From IMG/VR virus record IMGVR_UViG_3300005515_000259, positions 1-40,701 of that record: a DNA stretch of 40,701 bases, one strand, 5' to 3'. The notes under the pieces are model-generated. The model was not told the DNA's origin. It made no database searches and saw only the letters and a list, made by a program, of their open reading frames with translations. Positions 31,655 through 38,580 of the stretch are shown here, one piece after another. Position 1 is the first letter of the stretch, and each line of letters starts with the position of its first letter. Both the position numbers and the translations under genes were made by a program. This DNA is from a virus.

Positions 31655-31689
31655 AAAAAAAAGAGACTGCAGCCATGCCATGCAGCCTC
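31655..31689 (-). terminator. Intrinsic terminator between cro-like and cII-like genes
   Basis: Minus strand: stem GAGGCTGCA with TGCAGTCTC (one G-T pair), nine-base loop, then eight T. The position matches lambda tR1: just after cro and before cII. Confidence 0.85.
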
Positions 31690-31719
31690 AACGAACAGCG
31701 AGACACCCCAGGGGCCATC

Positions 31720-31962
31720 TCAGGCCTCGCCAGGCGTCAGCGTTGTGGGCGCGCCCGCGCCCGCCTCACCCTTTGCGCACTCGACGTGCGGCAGGAACAT
31801 CCCGACCGTCTCGACGCCAGGATTCTTGGTAGTGCCGTCTCTGATCTTCCAAAGCGTCCCGAACGGAACGCCCGAAAGACTAGCGAGGCGCTTCAAAGCT
31901 GCATGCCCAAGCGGCAGCAGCTCGCCTCTGATTGCTGCAACAGTAGGAAGGTCGGTGCTCAT
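31720..31962 (-). CDS. cro: Cro-like repressor
   Basis: The 80-residue protein has a helix-turn-helix core (LGHAALKRLASLSGVPFGTLWKIRDG) like small Cro/YdaS proteins, and an acidic tail. It is divergent from the repressor gene and driven by the leftward promoter whose -10 ends nine bases before the ATG. No Shine-Dalgarno fits in so short a leader, so the mRNA is probably leaderless or nearly so. It ends 31 bases before the tR1-like terminator. It would compete for the shared operators. Confidence 0.82.
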   Translation of the reverse strand: MSTDLPTVAAIRGELLPLGHAALKRLASLSGVPFGTLWKIRDGTTKNPGVETVGMFLPHVECAKGEAGAGAPTTLTPGEA

Positions 31963-31970
31963 GGGCGCTG

Positions 31971-31999
31971 AATCTACCGCATTCGGAATATTAAATCAA
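31971..31999 (-). promoter_or_regulatory. Leftward early promoter (PR-like) for cro
   Basis: Minus strand: -35 TTGATT (31999-31994), 17-bp spacer, -10 TAGATT (31976-31971). One operator fills the spacer and another adjoins the -35. The predicted start of transcription lies at or just before the cro ATG. Confidence 0.75.
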
Positions 32000-32035
32000 C
32001 CGCATTCGGAAGAGGCAAGCCACTACCGTATTCGG
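31977..32035. promoter_or_regulatory. Three operators between cro and the repressor
   Basis: Three copies of CCGNATTCGG occur: 31977-31986 and 32000-32009 (CCGCATTCGG) and 32026-32035 (CCGTATTCGG). The motif is a partial palindrome (CCG-n-AT-n-CGG). The first sits between -35 and -10 of the leftward promoter, the second adjoins its -35, and the third touches the ATG of the repressor, which suggests self-control. Confidence 0.82.
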
Positions 32036-32431
32036 ATGACGAAACAGGAAAGCAAGGCAGTGTTGTGGGCCAACGTTTCAACGCTGATGCGAGCGCAGTA
32101 CGGCAAGGAAAATCTGACCAGGATGGCCAAAGAGGCAGCGATCGGCCCGGCCACGGCGTCGCGAATCAAAGAGCAAAAGACAAGCGTCGGCTTGGATGTC
32201 GTGGACACCCTCGCGGCTCTTTTTAAAATCGAACCGTGGCAGCTGCTGGTGCCGCAGCTTGAGGCAGCTCAGCGAAAGACGCTGACCGCGTGGCCGTTCG
32301 CCGGGATAGATCCGGCCAGGGTCCGCGAGCTAAGCCCAGAAGCGATCGGCAAGATCGAGGCTTACATTGAGAGCAAGCTCGACGATCAAGCTTCAGAGGC
32401 GGCAGCCGCAGCAAACCGCAAGCGCGCATAG
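32036..32431 (+). CDS. CI-like repressor without a visible cleavage domain
   Basis: The 131-residue protein has an XRE-type helix-turn-helix (KENLTRMAKEAAIGPATASR and DVVDTLAALFKIEPWQLL, about residues 20-70) and a short helical C-terminus (LSPEAIGKIEAYIESKLDDQ). The S24 peptidase part of lambda-type repressors is absent, so RecA-stimulated self-cleavage is unlikely. ATG at 32036 directly follows operator three; the frame is open upstream, but those starts would run through the operators. No clear Shine-Dalgarno precedes it. It is divergent from cro and probably the lysogenic repressor. Confidence 0.83.
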   Translation: MTKQESKAVLWANVSTLMRAQYGKENLTRMAKEAAIGPATASRIKEQKTSVGLDVVDTLAALFKIEPWQLLVPQLEAAQRKTLTAWPFAGIDPARVRELSPEAIGKIEAYIESKLDDQASEAAAAANRKRA

Positions 32432-32534
32432 GTAGGCCCGCACAAATTTATCAGTTTCCAATTCGGTCGAATTCCCCCAAAAGTGTTGCTTTCGGTGATC
32501 CCCTTCCCTTTCAAACAACTGGCACTGGACCTTT

Positions 32535-32939
32535 GTGAAAAAAGTCGCGCTCATTTTTATATCGTTGCTAGTGGCCGCTGCTGCCAACGCGGGCACTCCA
32601 CAGGAGCTGGCAGCGGAGGTAATCAAGTCCACACCGATCAAGGGCGCCGCGAAGGTTGAAGCCACCGTTGCAACGGAGGCGCGCTATACCTTCTTTGTCT
32701 GGTACGCGCGAGGCGAAGGCACAGTCGCAAAGGCGCGAACAGACACACAGCGCCTGGTCCGCGCAACCCTCCAGGCGCTTGTAAAGCAGGGCGTCAAGCC
32801 AACAGAGGACTGGAAATTTATCCACGCTCACGGCGCTGAAATCTCCCAAGGCGAGACGCGTACTACCGCGCATGAGCTTGGAGACGCGTCGTATAACTTC
32901 AATACGGATCAGATCGAGTTCAAGCCACCGAAGAGGTGA
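32535..32939 (+). CDS. Secreted small protein in the immunity region
   Basis: The 134-residue protein starts with a clear signal peptide (MKKVALIFISLLVAAAANA, cut after ANA), then a mixed region (KVEATVATEARYTFFVWYARGEG) and a lysine-rich end. It is predicted to be periplasmic. The start is GTG at 32535 with GGA upstream. It lies on the repressor strand, 103 bp downstream, between the two operator clusters, the place of rex-type lysogenic genes. It may alter the lysogen's surface or exclude other phages; no family is recognised. Confidence 0.75.
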   Translation: MKKVALIFISLLVAAAANAGTPQELAAEVIKSTPIKGAAKVEATVATEARYTFFVWYARGEGTVAKARTDTQRLVRATLQALVKQGVKPTEDWKFIHAHGAEISQGETRTTAHELGDASYNFNTDQIEFKPPKR

Positions 32940-32955
32940 ACCGGACAGCAACATT

Positions 32956-32994
32956 CCGTATTCGGTTGCATTGATATTCCGAATGCGGTAGATT
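32956..32994 (+). promoter_or_regulatory. Rightward early promoter (PL-like) with two operators
   Basis: Plus strand: operator CCGTATTCGG (32956-32965), -35 TTGCAT (32966-32971), 17-bp spacer containing operator CCGAATGCGG (32979-32988), and -10 TAGATT (32989-32994). The layout repeats the cro promoter exactly: 23 bp between operators, and the same sequence from the spacer through the -10. It drives the operon starting at 33023. Confidence 0.8.
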
Positions 32995-33022
32995 TGGCCC
33001 CGTCACAACGACGGAGGCCGAA

Positions 33023-33241
33023 ATGCCGCATTCCCGACAGCCCTCGCCGGCGCACCCGCCCGGCACCTTCGCACCAGGTCACGCTATCGCCCTCGAGGCG
33101 TTAGCCCGCGCCAGGTCCGCCACGCGCCCGACGCCGAGCGTCGCGTCGCCCACCGCTACACCTGCGTTCCGCCCGGTCGACACAGCCGGCTTGAATTGGT
33201 CTGGCGCGCTCGACGAGCTGCGCAAGGCGGGTGCCCTGTGA
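33023..33241 (+). CDS. First small gene of the rightward early operon
   Basis: The 72-residue protein is rich in proline, alanine and threonine (HPPGTFAPGHAIALEALARARSATRPTPS) and ends in a short helix (LNWSGALDELRKAGAL). GGAGG lies five bases before the ATG, about 22 bases after the predicted start of transcription. I do not recognise it. Being first under the repressed promoter, it would be made early after induction. Confidence 0.65.
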   Translation: MPHSRQPSPAHPPGTFAPGHAIALEALARARSATRPTPSVASPTATPAFRPVDTAGLNWSGALDELRKAGAL

Positions 33242-33414
33242 TCAGCCGCACCACCCGCGTCTGGATGCTTACAGCCCTCCTGGTCGCCGTCTGGATGGCT
33301 GGCAACGCGGCCCTGGATGGCCGGCCTACTGAAACCGACGCAGCCCGCGCCACGGCTGCAGCGGCCCGCGACGTCGAGCGCGAGGGCGTCCAGCTCGCCG
33401 GAGGCACGCCATGA
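33238..33414 (+). CDS. Small single-span membrane protein
   Basis: The 58-residue protein has an N-terminal membrane segment (VWMLTALLVAVWMAGNAAL) and a soluble helical tail rich in alanine and glutamate (ATAAAARDVEREGVQ). The start is GTG at 33238, overlapping the stop before it as GTGA, so translation is probably coupled. It ends four bases into the next gene's start (ATGA). Function unknown. Confidence 0.62.
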   Translation: MISRTTRVWMLTALLVAVWMAGNAALDGRPTETDAARATAAAARDVEREGVQLAGGTP

Positions 33415-33662
33415 GCCGCGACCTCGACGCTCACACGATCGAACTGCTGGCAGCAACTCACGAGCGGCAGGTTCGCGACACGCAGAAGCTGTACGGACAG
33501 CGCAACGGCATCGACCAGCCCAGCTACGACGACCGCCTGCCCTTCGAGGGCTTTGTCGAAGCGGTGGGTGACTTGGCCGTCCGGGTCTTCGAGATCTTCA
33601 TCGTTGCCCTGGTGCTTTTCATGGTGATCGGCCTGACGCTCTCCGCAGCTCCCACGCCATGA
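33411..33662 (+). CDS. Small membrane-anchored protein
   Basis: The 83-residue protein has a charged helical N-terminal half (MSRDLDAHTIELLAATHERQ) and one C-terminal membrane segment (IFIVALVLFMVIGLTLS). This is a tail-anchored layout. It overlaps both neighbours by ATGA in an operon of small genes. No family recognised; two membrane proteins in a row suggests an envelope-directed role in early infection. Confidence 0.65.
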   Translation: MSRDLDAHTIELLAATHERQVRDTQKLYGQRNGIDQPSYDDRLPFEGFVEAVGDLAVRVFEIFIVALVLFMVIGLTLSAAPTP

Positions 33663-34033
33663 GCACCGTACAGACGTCTGCACCGGCGGGCGAGCCCGAT
33701 CTCTTCGGAGGCGCCGCACCGGCAGTTGAGCGGCAAGCTGAACTTGTCATCGAGGTCGAGGGCGTGCTCATGCACGCTGCCGAGGTCCGCACCAAAGTCG
33801 TCGGCGAGGACCAGCACCCGGTGCCGGTGCTTTGCCTGGACCTGCGCCCGCTCTCGGGCCTCAAGCGAACCATCCACGTCGAGCAGGTTTTTACCGAAGC
33901 GACCCGCAAGGCCGCAGAGACAAAAGCCGCGGACCTCAAGCGCGGCACGCGCGTCACTTTCATCACCGGCTTGGCCGACATGCGCACCACGTTCCCGCAC
34001 GTGCGCTCGGTGAAGGCCACCCCCTCCCATTGA
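33659..34033 (+). CDS. Beta-rich early protein, possibly OB-fold
   Basis: The 124-residue protein has alternating strands (ELVIEVEGVLMHAAEVRTKV, VPVLCLDLRP, LKRGTRVTFITGLADMR) after a flexible start. The strand order looks like an OB-fold, so single-stranded DNA binding is possible. Position in an early operon with replication-linked genes agrees, but no binding motif is proven. A palindrome-like site (33668-33683) lies within its first codons. Confidence 0.6.
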   Translation: MSTVQTSAPAGEPDLFGGAAPAVERQAELVIEVEGVLMHAAEVRTKVVGEDQHPVPVLCLDLRPLSGLKRTIHVEQVFTEATRKAAETKAADLKRGTRVTFITGLADMRTTFPHVRSVKATPSH

Positions 34034-34041
34034 AAGCCCAT

Positions 34042-34476
34042 ATGAACGACATCGCCCTTTCGGCGGGTACGCGCATCGACGCGGCCGCACTCTACCTGCA
34101 GGACATCTGCCACGGTGCATCCAAAGGCGCCGGCTGGTGGAGCGGCCAGATCGACGGCGCGACCGTGGACCTCTGCAGCGTCGCGCGCGAACGCACGCTG
34201 CTCGGCACCGCGCTAGTAGCCCAAAAGCTGTGCCTCATTCACAGCGAAGTCAGCGAGGCCATGGAAGGCGCCCGCAAGGATCAAATGGACGACAAACTGC
34301 CTCATCGCAAGATGCTCGAGGTGGAACTGGCCGACGCCTTGATCCGCATCTTTGACCTCTCTGGCGCCTTGGGCCTCGACCTCGCGGGCGCCATCGTTGA
34401 GAAGCTCGCATTCAACGCGAACCGGCCCGATCACAAGCTCGAGACGCGCCAGGCGCAGGGCGGCAAGGCTTTCTGA
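34042..34476 (+). CDS. MazG-like nucleotide pyrophosphohydrolase
   Basis: The 144-residue all-helical protein has the metal-binding pattern of MazG-type enzymes: E-x2-E in LIHSEVSEAMEGARKD, then ELADALIRIFDLSG as E-x3-D-like motif. These cleave nucleoside triphosphates to monophosphates and can sanitise or shift the nucleotide pool. Phages also use them against host alarmone-type responses. ATG at 34042 was chosen; the stop overlaps the next ATG by one base. Confidence 0.78.
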   Translation: MNDIALSAGTRIDAAALYLQDICHGASKGAGWWSGQIDGATVDLCSVARERTLLGTALVAQKLCLIHSEVSEAMEGARKDQMDDKLPHRKMLEVELADALIRIFDLSGALGLDLAGAIVEKLAFNANRPDHKLETRQAQGGKAF

Positions 34477-34844
34477 TGGCGTCTATCACCATCACCATCA
34501 GCGACCTGCCGCACGCAAACGTCTGCGTTGCGACCGACGCCGACCAGCCCGCGATCGGTCGGCCCCTCACTCCCGCCCAAGGCCTCGCCATGGAGCTGCT
34601 CGGAACCGCGTTCAAGCGTGGCGCCACGGTCGTGTACGACCCCGAGCAGGTACCGACCGTCGCCCTCGCGCTGGACCTGCTGCACGTCGAAGGGCTAGCC
34701 CACGCTGTCACGTTCGAGATCCGCAACCGTGCCCGGGTTGCCCTCGGCCGCGACAGGATCGATCGGGCGCCCGCAGGTGGCGTCGACATCGATCGCGTCC
34801 ATCGCGCGCGGCTAGGCACGCAACCGATAGAGCCGGCAGCATGA
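34476..34844 (+). CDS. Early protein of unknown function
   Basis: The 122-residue protein begins with a beta strand (MASITITISDLPHANVCVATDA), a helical centre (PAQGLAMELLGTAFKRGATVVYDPEQ) and a basic C-terminal part (IRNRARVALGRDRIDRAP). It shares one base with the MazG-like stop and overlaps the next gene by ATGA. No domain is recognised. Its start lies just before a palindrome-like site at 34513-34528. Confidence 0.6.
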   Translation: MASITITISDLPHANVCVATDADQPAIGRPLTPAQGLAMELLGTAFKRGATVVYDPEQVPTVALALDLLHVEGLAHAVTFEIRNRARVALGRDRIDRAPAGGVDIDRVHRARLGTQPIEPAA

Positions 34845-35137
34845 GCGCGCTTTACCTGCTCGTCAGTACCTTCGGGCTCGTGTTCTGCCTCGGCCTGCAG
34901 AGCCAGCTCGTGAACAATGGCCACCATGTAAGCGCGTTCCTCAACAGCCTTGCGATCGGCACCTGCAACCTGGTGCTGTTCAAGCTGGCGCCGGACGCGA
35001 GCGGCATCGAGATCGCGGCCTACCTGAGTGGCGGACCCTTCGGCATCGTCGCCAGCATGTGGGCCTACCGCCGATCGCAAGCAAGGCGAGTCGCCGCTGG
35101 GATGCGCGCCCAGGCTGACCTCGGGAGCCCACGGTGA
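34841..35137 (+). CDS. Small membrane protein
   Basis: The 98-residue protein has three hydrophobic stretches (LYLLVSTFGLVFCLGL, VSAFLNSLAIGTCNLVLF and IAAYLSGGPFGIVASMW) and a basic C-terminus (YRRSQARRVAAGMRAQ) that would stay in the cytoplasm. ATGs at 34841 and the overlaps on both sides show tight coupling. Similar small membrane proteins occur in early operons of Burkholderiales phages; the role is unknown. Confidence 0.65.
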   Translation: MSALYLLVSTFGLVFCLGLQSQLVNNGHHVSAFLNSLAIGTCNLVLFKLAPDASGIEIAAYLSGGPFGIVASMWAYRRSQARRVAAGMRAQADLGSPR

Positions 35138-35706
35138 GCGCGCGCGGCAAAGAGCCGCTCGGCACTTCGGTCGCCGGCCCGCTGACCCACTTCAGCCGCG
35201 AGACGTACAACGGAGCCGAGCTAGCGAGCATCTCGCCCAGGCCAGGCGCCTATGACGCCTACCGCTTGCCAAGCCTGTTCAACGGTCGGCAGCGCACGCC
35301 GGCGCCGATCGCCGCACCCGCTGCTGCGCCGGCGTTCACGACCAGGGCGGCGGTTGCCACCTGGGCGCCGATACCTGAGCCGGTGGTCGAAGAACCACCG
35401 CTGCGCGACCCTCCCGAGCTGCGGCGTGCCATCACCAGCACGGCGACCTACCGGCCGCGCCGCAACGGCGCGCCAGCCAGGCTCATCGCAGCGCTCAACC
35501 ACGAGGGCGGGCACCTGACTTACACGCAGATCAGCCAGCGCTTCGGCTTGGCGCGAGACGGCATCGCGGTGATCTTCGCGCGCGCCGTCGAGCACGGCCT
35601 GCTGGTCCGCCACTCGATCGGGATCGAAGCCGCCTTCTCGCTGCCCGGCTACTTGCCACGCGACAGCGACCACCCCTCAACCCCCGTATCTACATCGGCC
35701 GCATAG
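35134..35706 (+). CDS. Putative DNA-binding protein with C-terminal winged helix
   Basis: The 190-residue protein has a low-complexity alanine-proline middle (PAPIAAPAAAPAFTTRAAVA) and a C-terminal helix-turn-helix region (LIAALNHEGGHLTYTQISQR then FGLARDGIAVIFARAVEHGL). It may bind DNA as a regulator or replication accessory. The start is GTG at 35134, overlapping the previous stop. It ends 13 bases before the ParB-like gene, whose ribosome-binding site AGGAG lies in that gap. Confidence 0.62.
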   Translation: MSARGKEPLGTSVAGPLTHFSRETYNGAELASISPRPGAYDAYRLPSLFNGRQRTPAPIAAPAAAPAFTTRAAVATWAPIPEPVVEEPPLRDPPELRRAITSTATYRPRRNGAPARLIAALNHEGGHLTYTQISQRFGLARDGIAVIFARAVEHGLLVRHSIGIEAAFSLPGYLPRDSDHPSTPVSTSAA

Positions 35707-35719
35707 GCCAGGAGCAACC

Positions 35720-37903
35720 ATGTCCCTCACGGAATTCTCCCTCGACAGCGGCGCCGCAGTGGTCGACCTGCCGGAAACGGCAGGCGATCAATTCATGGTC
35801 CTTGACCTTGCCCTGGTCGTCGCAAGCAACACGAACCCGCGCACGGTGTTCAACCAGCCGCGCCTCCAGGAGCTGGCCGACAGCATCAAGGCGAGCGGCG
35901 TGCACCAGCCGGTGCTCGTGCGGCCGCTGCCGCCGAGCCGGTTGCAGGAAACCTTCGACGGCTACCGCCGCGGCGAGCGACCAGCGTACGAGCTGATCGC
36001 CGGTGAGCGACGGTACCGGGCAAGCAAGCTGGCGGGCGTCGACACCATCCCCGCGATGATTCGCCACCTGACCGACGACCAGGTGCTCGAGGTGCAGCTC
36101 ATCGAAAACCTCCAGCGCGACGACCTGCACGCGATGGAGGAAGCTGAAGGGTACGAACGCCTCTGCAAAACGACCGGCATCACGAAGGAAGAGATCGGCG
36201 ACAAGATCGGCAAGAGCCGCGGCTACGTGTACGCCCGCATCAAGCTGCTCGATCTGGGCAGTGCGGCGCGCAAAGCGTTCTACGACGGCGAGATCGACTC
36301 GAGCCGAGCGCTGGTCATTGCTCGCATCCCCAACGAAGAGCTGCAAGCCAAGGCGCTCGACATGGCGACGCGCAAGGACTACCAGGGTAGCCTGACCTTT
36401 AATTTCAAAGAGTTCGTGCGGTGGGCGCAGATGAACGTGATGCTGAAGCTCGGGGCGGCTCGATTCAAGATCACGGACGCCACCTTGGTGCCCGAAGCCG
36501 GCAGCTGCAAGACGTGCCCAAAACGCACGGGCGCCGAACCGGACATCTTCGCGGACGTCGACGATGCAGACGTCTGCATCGACCCCGCGTGCTTCCACAC
36601 GAAAGAAGCGGCGCACGAAGCCACCGTGGTCGCCCAGGCCAAGGCCAAAGGCCAGCGCATCATCCCCGAGCGCGAGGCGAAGAAGCTCTGGCAGTGGGAA
36701 GGCAGCGCGATCGAAGGCTACGTCCGCGCCGACAAGCCCGACCCGCGCGTGGGTGGCAGCAAGATGCTCAAGACCATCCTCGGTGACGACTGTCCCGAGC
36801 CGGTGCTGATGCAGAACCCGCACAAGAATGGCGAGCTGATCGAGGTGCTGCCGGCCGACAAGGTCACAAAGCTCCTCAAAGCCAGCGGGCGCATCACGTC
36901 GCACCAGGCGCGCACCGATCGCGTGATCAGCGCCGACGAAGCCAAGCGCAACGCACTGGCCAAATACGAGAAAGCATGGCGCAAGCGCGCCATCGCAGCC
37001 GTGCACGCCGCCATGGCGGAGTCGGTGCACGGCAGCGAGATCAGCGAAACAGTGTCGCGCTTGATCGCTGGCGAGCTGCTCGACGGCCTGCGCGGCGACG
37101 AGCGCCAGCACGTGTGCGAGCTGCTCGGGCTCGGCAAGATCGCCGATCGCAGCGCCATCGAGGACTACCTCAAGGGCGCGAACATGCTACAGGCCGAACA
37201 GATGATGTATCTGCTGCTCATGCAGCACGACATGCTGCAGCTGGTCAGCTACTCGACGGGCAAGGCCATGGAGCCCCTGCGCATCCTCGCGGTCGCGGCC
37301 GACTATGTCGTCGACCTCGAACCGATTAAGGCCGCTGTGCAGGCTGAGCTGCAGCCCAAACCGAAGCCAAAGGCCGAACCTCCTCCCCCTGATGTGTTGC
37401 CGGCCGGGCGTCAGAAAAAAAACGTTCGCCCGCCTGCGGCGCAAGCACCCCGCGCGAGGAAACCTACGAAGGAAGAAGTCCAACTCGACATCGCGCTCGC
37501 GTTCCAGGCACTTGATCAGGCGCCTGAAGGCGCAAGTGTCGAGGGCCACGCTGCGCCTGCGGCGCAGTACGCGGCGGACGCAGCAGTGGCCGGGAAGTCA
37601 GACCAGGCGCCTGAAGGCGCAGGGCTGAACGAAAGCGCGGCACCTGCCGCGCCGGCGCCCTCTGGTGACGGACACGAACTTGCAGCGGGTAAGGCCTCCA
37701 GCGAGATCGGCCTCGGCGTTCGAGTCAGGGTGCGGAGAACCCTGGCTGGCACAGGGGCGCCCTACACCGACAAGCAGGGGGTCGTGAGCGGCAAGGTGAT
37801 CGGCGCCGACAGGTGGCAAGTCAACTTCTCAGGGATCAGTCGAGTCGGGCGCTTCCCAAAGATTGCCGAATTCGACGCAGACGCGCTCGAGGTGGTGGCA
37901 TGA
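35720..37903 (+). CDS. Large ParB-like protein
   Basis: The 727-residue protein has the ParB N-terminal motif (ELIAGERRYRASKLAG near residue 95), the LIENLQRDDLHAMEEAEGY box, and a helix-turn-helix part near residue 155 (EIGDKIGKSRGYVYARI). A four-cysteine zinc-like element (CKTCP and CIDPACF) lies near residues 260-295. The C-terminal part is a proline-alanine linker with an 18-bp DNA repeat (37517-37534 and 37604-37621) and ends in a KOW/SH3-like domain (DKQGVVSGKVIGADRWQVNFSG). ParA is not seen. It could act in DNA organisation, replication or anti-host nuclease function. Confidence 0.85.
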   Translation: MSLTEFSLDSGAAVVDLPETAGDQFMVLDLALVVASNTNPRTVFNQPRLQELADSIKASGVHQPVLVRPLPPSRLQETFDGYRRGERPAYELIAGERRYRASKLAGVDTIPAMIRHLTDDQVLEVQLIENLQRDDLHAMEEAEGYERLCKTTGITKEEIGDKIGKSRGYVYARIKLLDLGSAARKAFYDGEIDSSRALVIARIPNEELQAKALDMATRKDYQGSLTFNFKEFVRWAQMNVMLKLGAARFKITDATLVPEAGSCKTCPKRTGAEPDIFADVDDADVCIDPACFHTKEAAHEATVVAQAKAKGQRIIPEREAKKLWQWEGSAIEGYVRADKPDPRVGGSKMLKTILGDDCPEPVLMQNPHKNGELIEVLPADKVTKLLKASGRITSHQARTDRVISADEAKRNALAKYEKAWRKRAIAAVHAAMAESVHGSEISETVSRLIAGELLDGLRGDERQHVCELLGLGKIADRSAIEDYLKGANMLQAEQMMYLLLMQHDMLQLVSYSTGKAMEPLRILAVAADYVVDLEPIKAAVQAELQPKPKPKAEPPPPDVLPAGRQKKNVRPPAAQAPRARKPTKEEVQLDIALAFQALDQAPEGASVEGHAAPAAQYAADAAVAGKSDQAPEGAGLNESAAPAAPAPSGDGHELAAGKASSEIGLGVRVRVRRTLAGTGAPYTDKQGVVSGKVIGADRWQVNFSGISRVGRFPKIAEFDADALEVVA
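36562..36581. repeat. 20-bp perfect palindrome inside the ParB-like gene
   Basis: CGATGCAGACGTCTGCATCG is its own reverse complement and shares the 14-bp core TGCAGACGTCTGCA with the palindrome at 23237-23256. It is a candidate parS-like or operator site. Confidence 0.6.
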
Positions 37904-38580
37904 AGCCAATTGCACACCCCTCCAACACCCGAGAACTGGCTGCGCCTCCCGCCTGGGACCACAGCGGCCTACCCGTCGAGCCGCTCGGCATCACCGACGA
38001 GACGATGGGCGGCGTGCCTTGCATGTGGTCGTTCTGGCGCCCCGATGCCGAAGAACTTGCGGCACTGGCGGCTGGCGGCTACGTAGTGCTCTCGGTTGTC
38101 GGCCGCACCATGCCCCCGGTGGCGGTCATGGTTGGCACAGACGGTTCAATCGAAGCTACGCCCGCGAGCCTGGAAGGATACGAGTTCGGCTTGCCTGGTC
38201 GCGACCGCGCGTTGCGCACTCCGAGGCTGGCATCCAAGGACCCGGGCCATCCGCTCGACACTGGTGAGCGTTCAGTACCTCCAAGCACGCAGCGCTACGA
38301 CGACACGCTGCTGCCATTCCTTGCCCTCATGCGTGCGGAGCTGCATGCAAATACCGCCAAAGGCGATCGCCCTGGCTGGCTTCGCATGAGCCGAGAGGTC
38401 GGCTTGCTGGAGATCTACTGGCACGCGGCAAAGCTTTCCACGGCCGTCAAACACAACAACCTCGCGCTCATTCGAGAACACGCTGCGGATGTTGCCAACA
38501 TGGCGATGATGCTCCTCGACGTGTGCGGAGGGCTTATCCAAGACACGCCCCTGCAAACTGGCGAGGCTGACGCAACATGA
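37900..38580 (+). CDS. Early protein with a C-terminal MazG-like helical domain
   Basis: The 226-residue protein has a beta-containing N-terminal half (PVEPLGITDETMGGVPCMW, EELAALAAGGYVVLSVVGR) and a helical C-terminal half. The C-terminal half (LMRAELHANTAKGDRPGWL, MSREVGLLEIYWHAAKL, IREHAADVANMAMMLLDVCG) has a helical pattern and an ADVANMAMML motif like MazG-type pyrophosphohydrolases. ATG at 37900 overlaps the ParB-like stop. The enzymatic role is inferred. Confidence 0.68.
   Translation: MKPIAHPSNTRELAAPPAWDHSGLPVEPLGITDETMGGVPCMWSFWRPDAEELAALAAGGYVVLSVVGRTMPPVAVMVGTDGSIEATPASLEGYEFGLPGRDRALRTPRLASKDPGHPLDTGERSVPPSTQRYDDTLLPFLALMRAELHANTAKGDRPGWLRMSREVGLLEIYWHAAKLSTAVKHNNLALIREHAADVANMAMMLLDVCGGLIQDTPLQTGEADAT

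Noticed and set aside
31082-32035. Upstream extension of the repressor frame to 449 codons
   Set aside because: The extension runs antisense through cro and the cII-like gene and across three operators; the start directly after operator three is better.
32470-32483. AATTCG-GT-CGAATT inverted repeat as a sixth operator
   Set aside because: It shares TTCGG with the operator but lacks the CCG half, so it does not fit the CCGNATNCGG word.
35690-37111. 473-codon minus-strand frame opposite the ParB-like gene
   Set aside because: The plus-strand frame has clear ParB motifs; the opposite one shows shadow composition.
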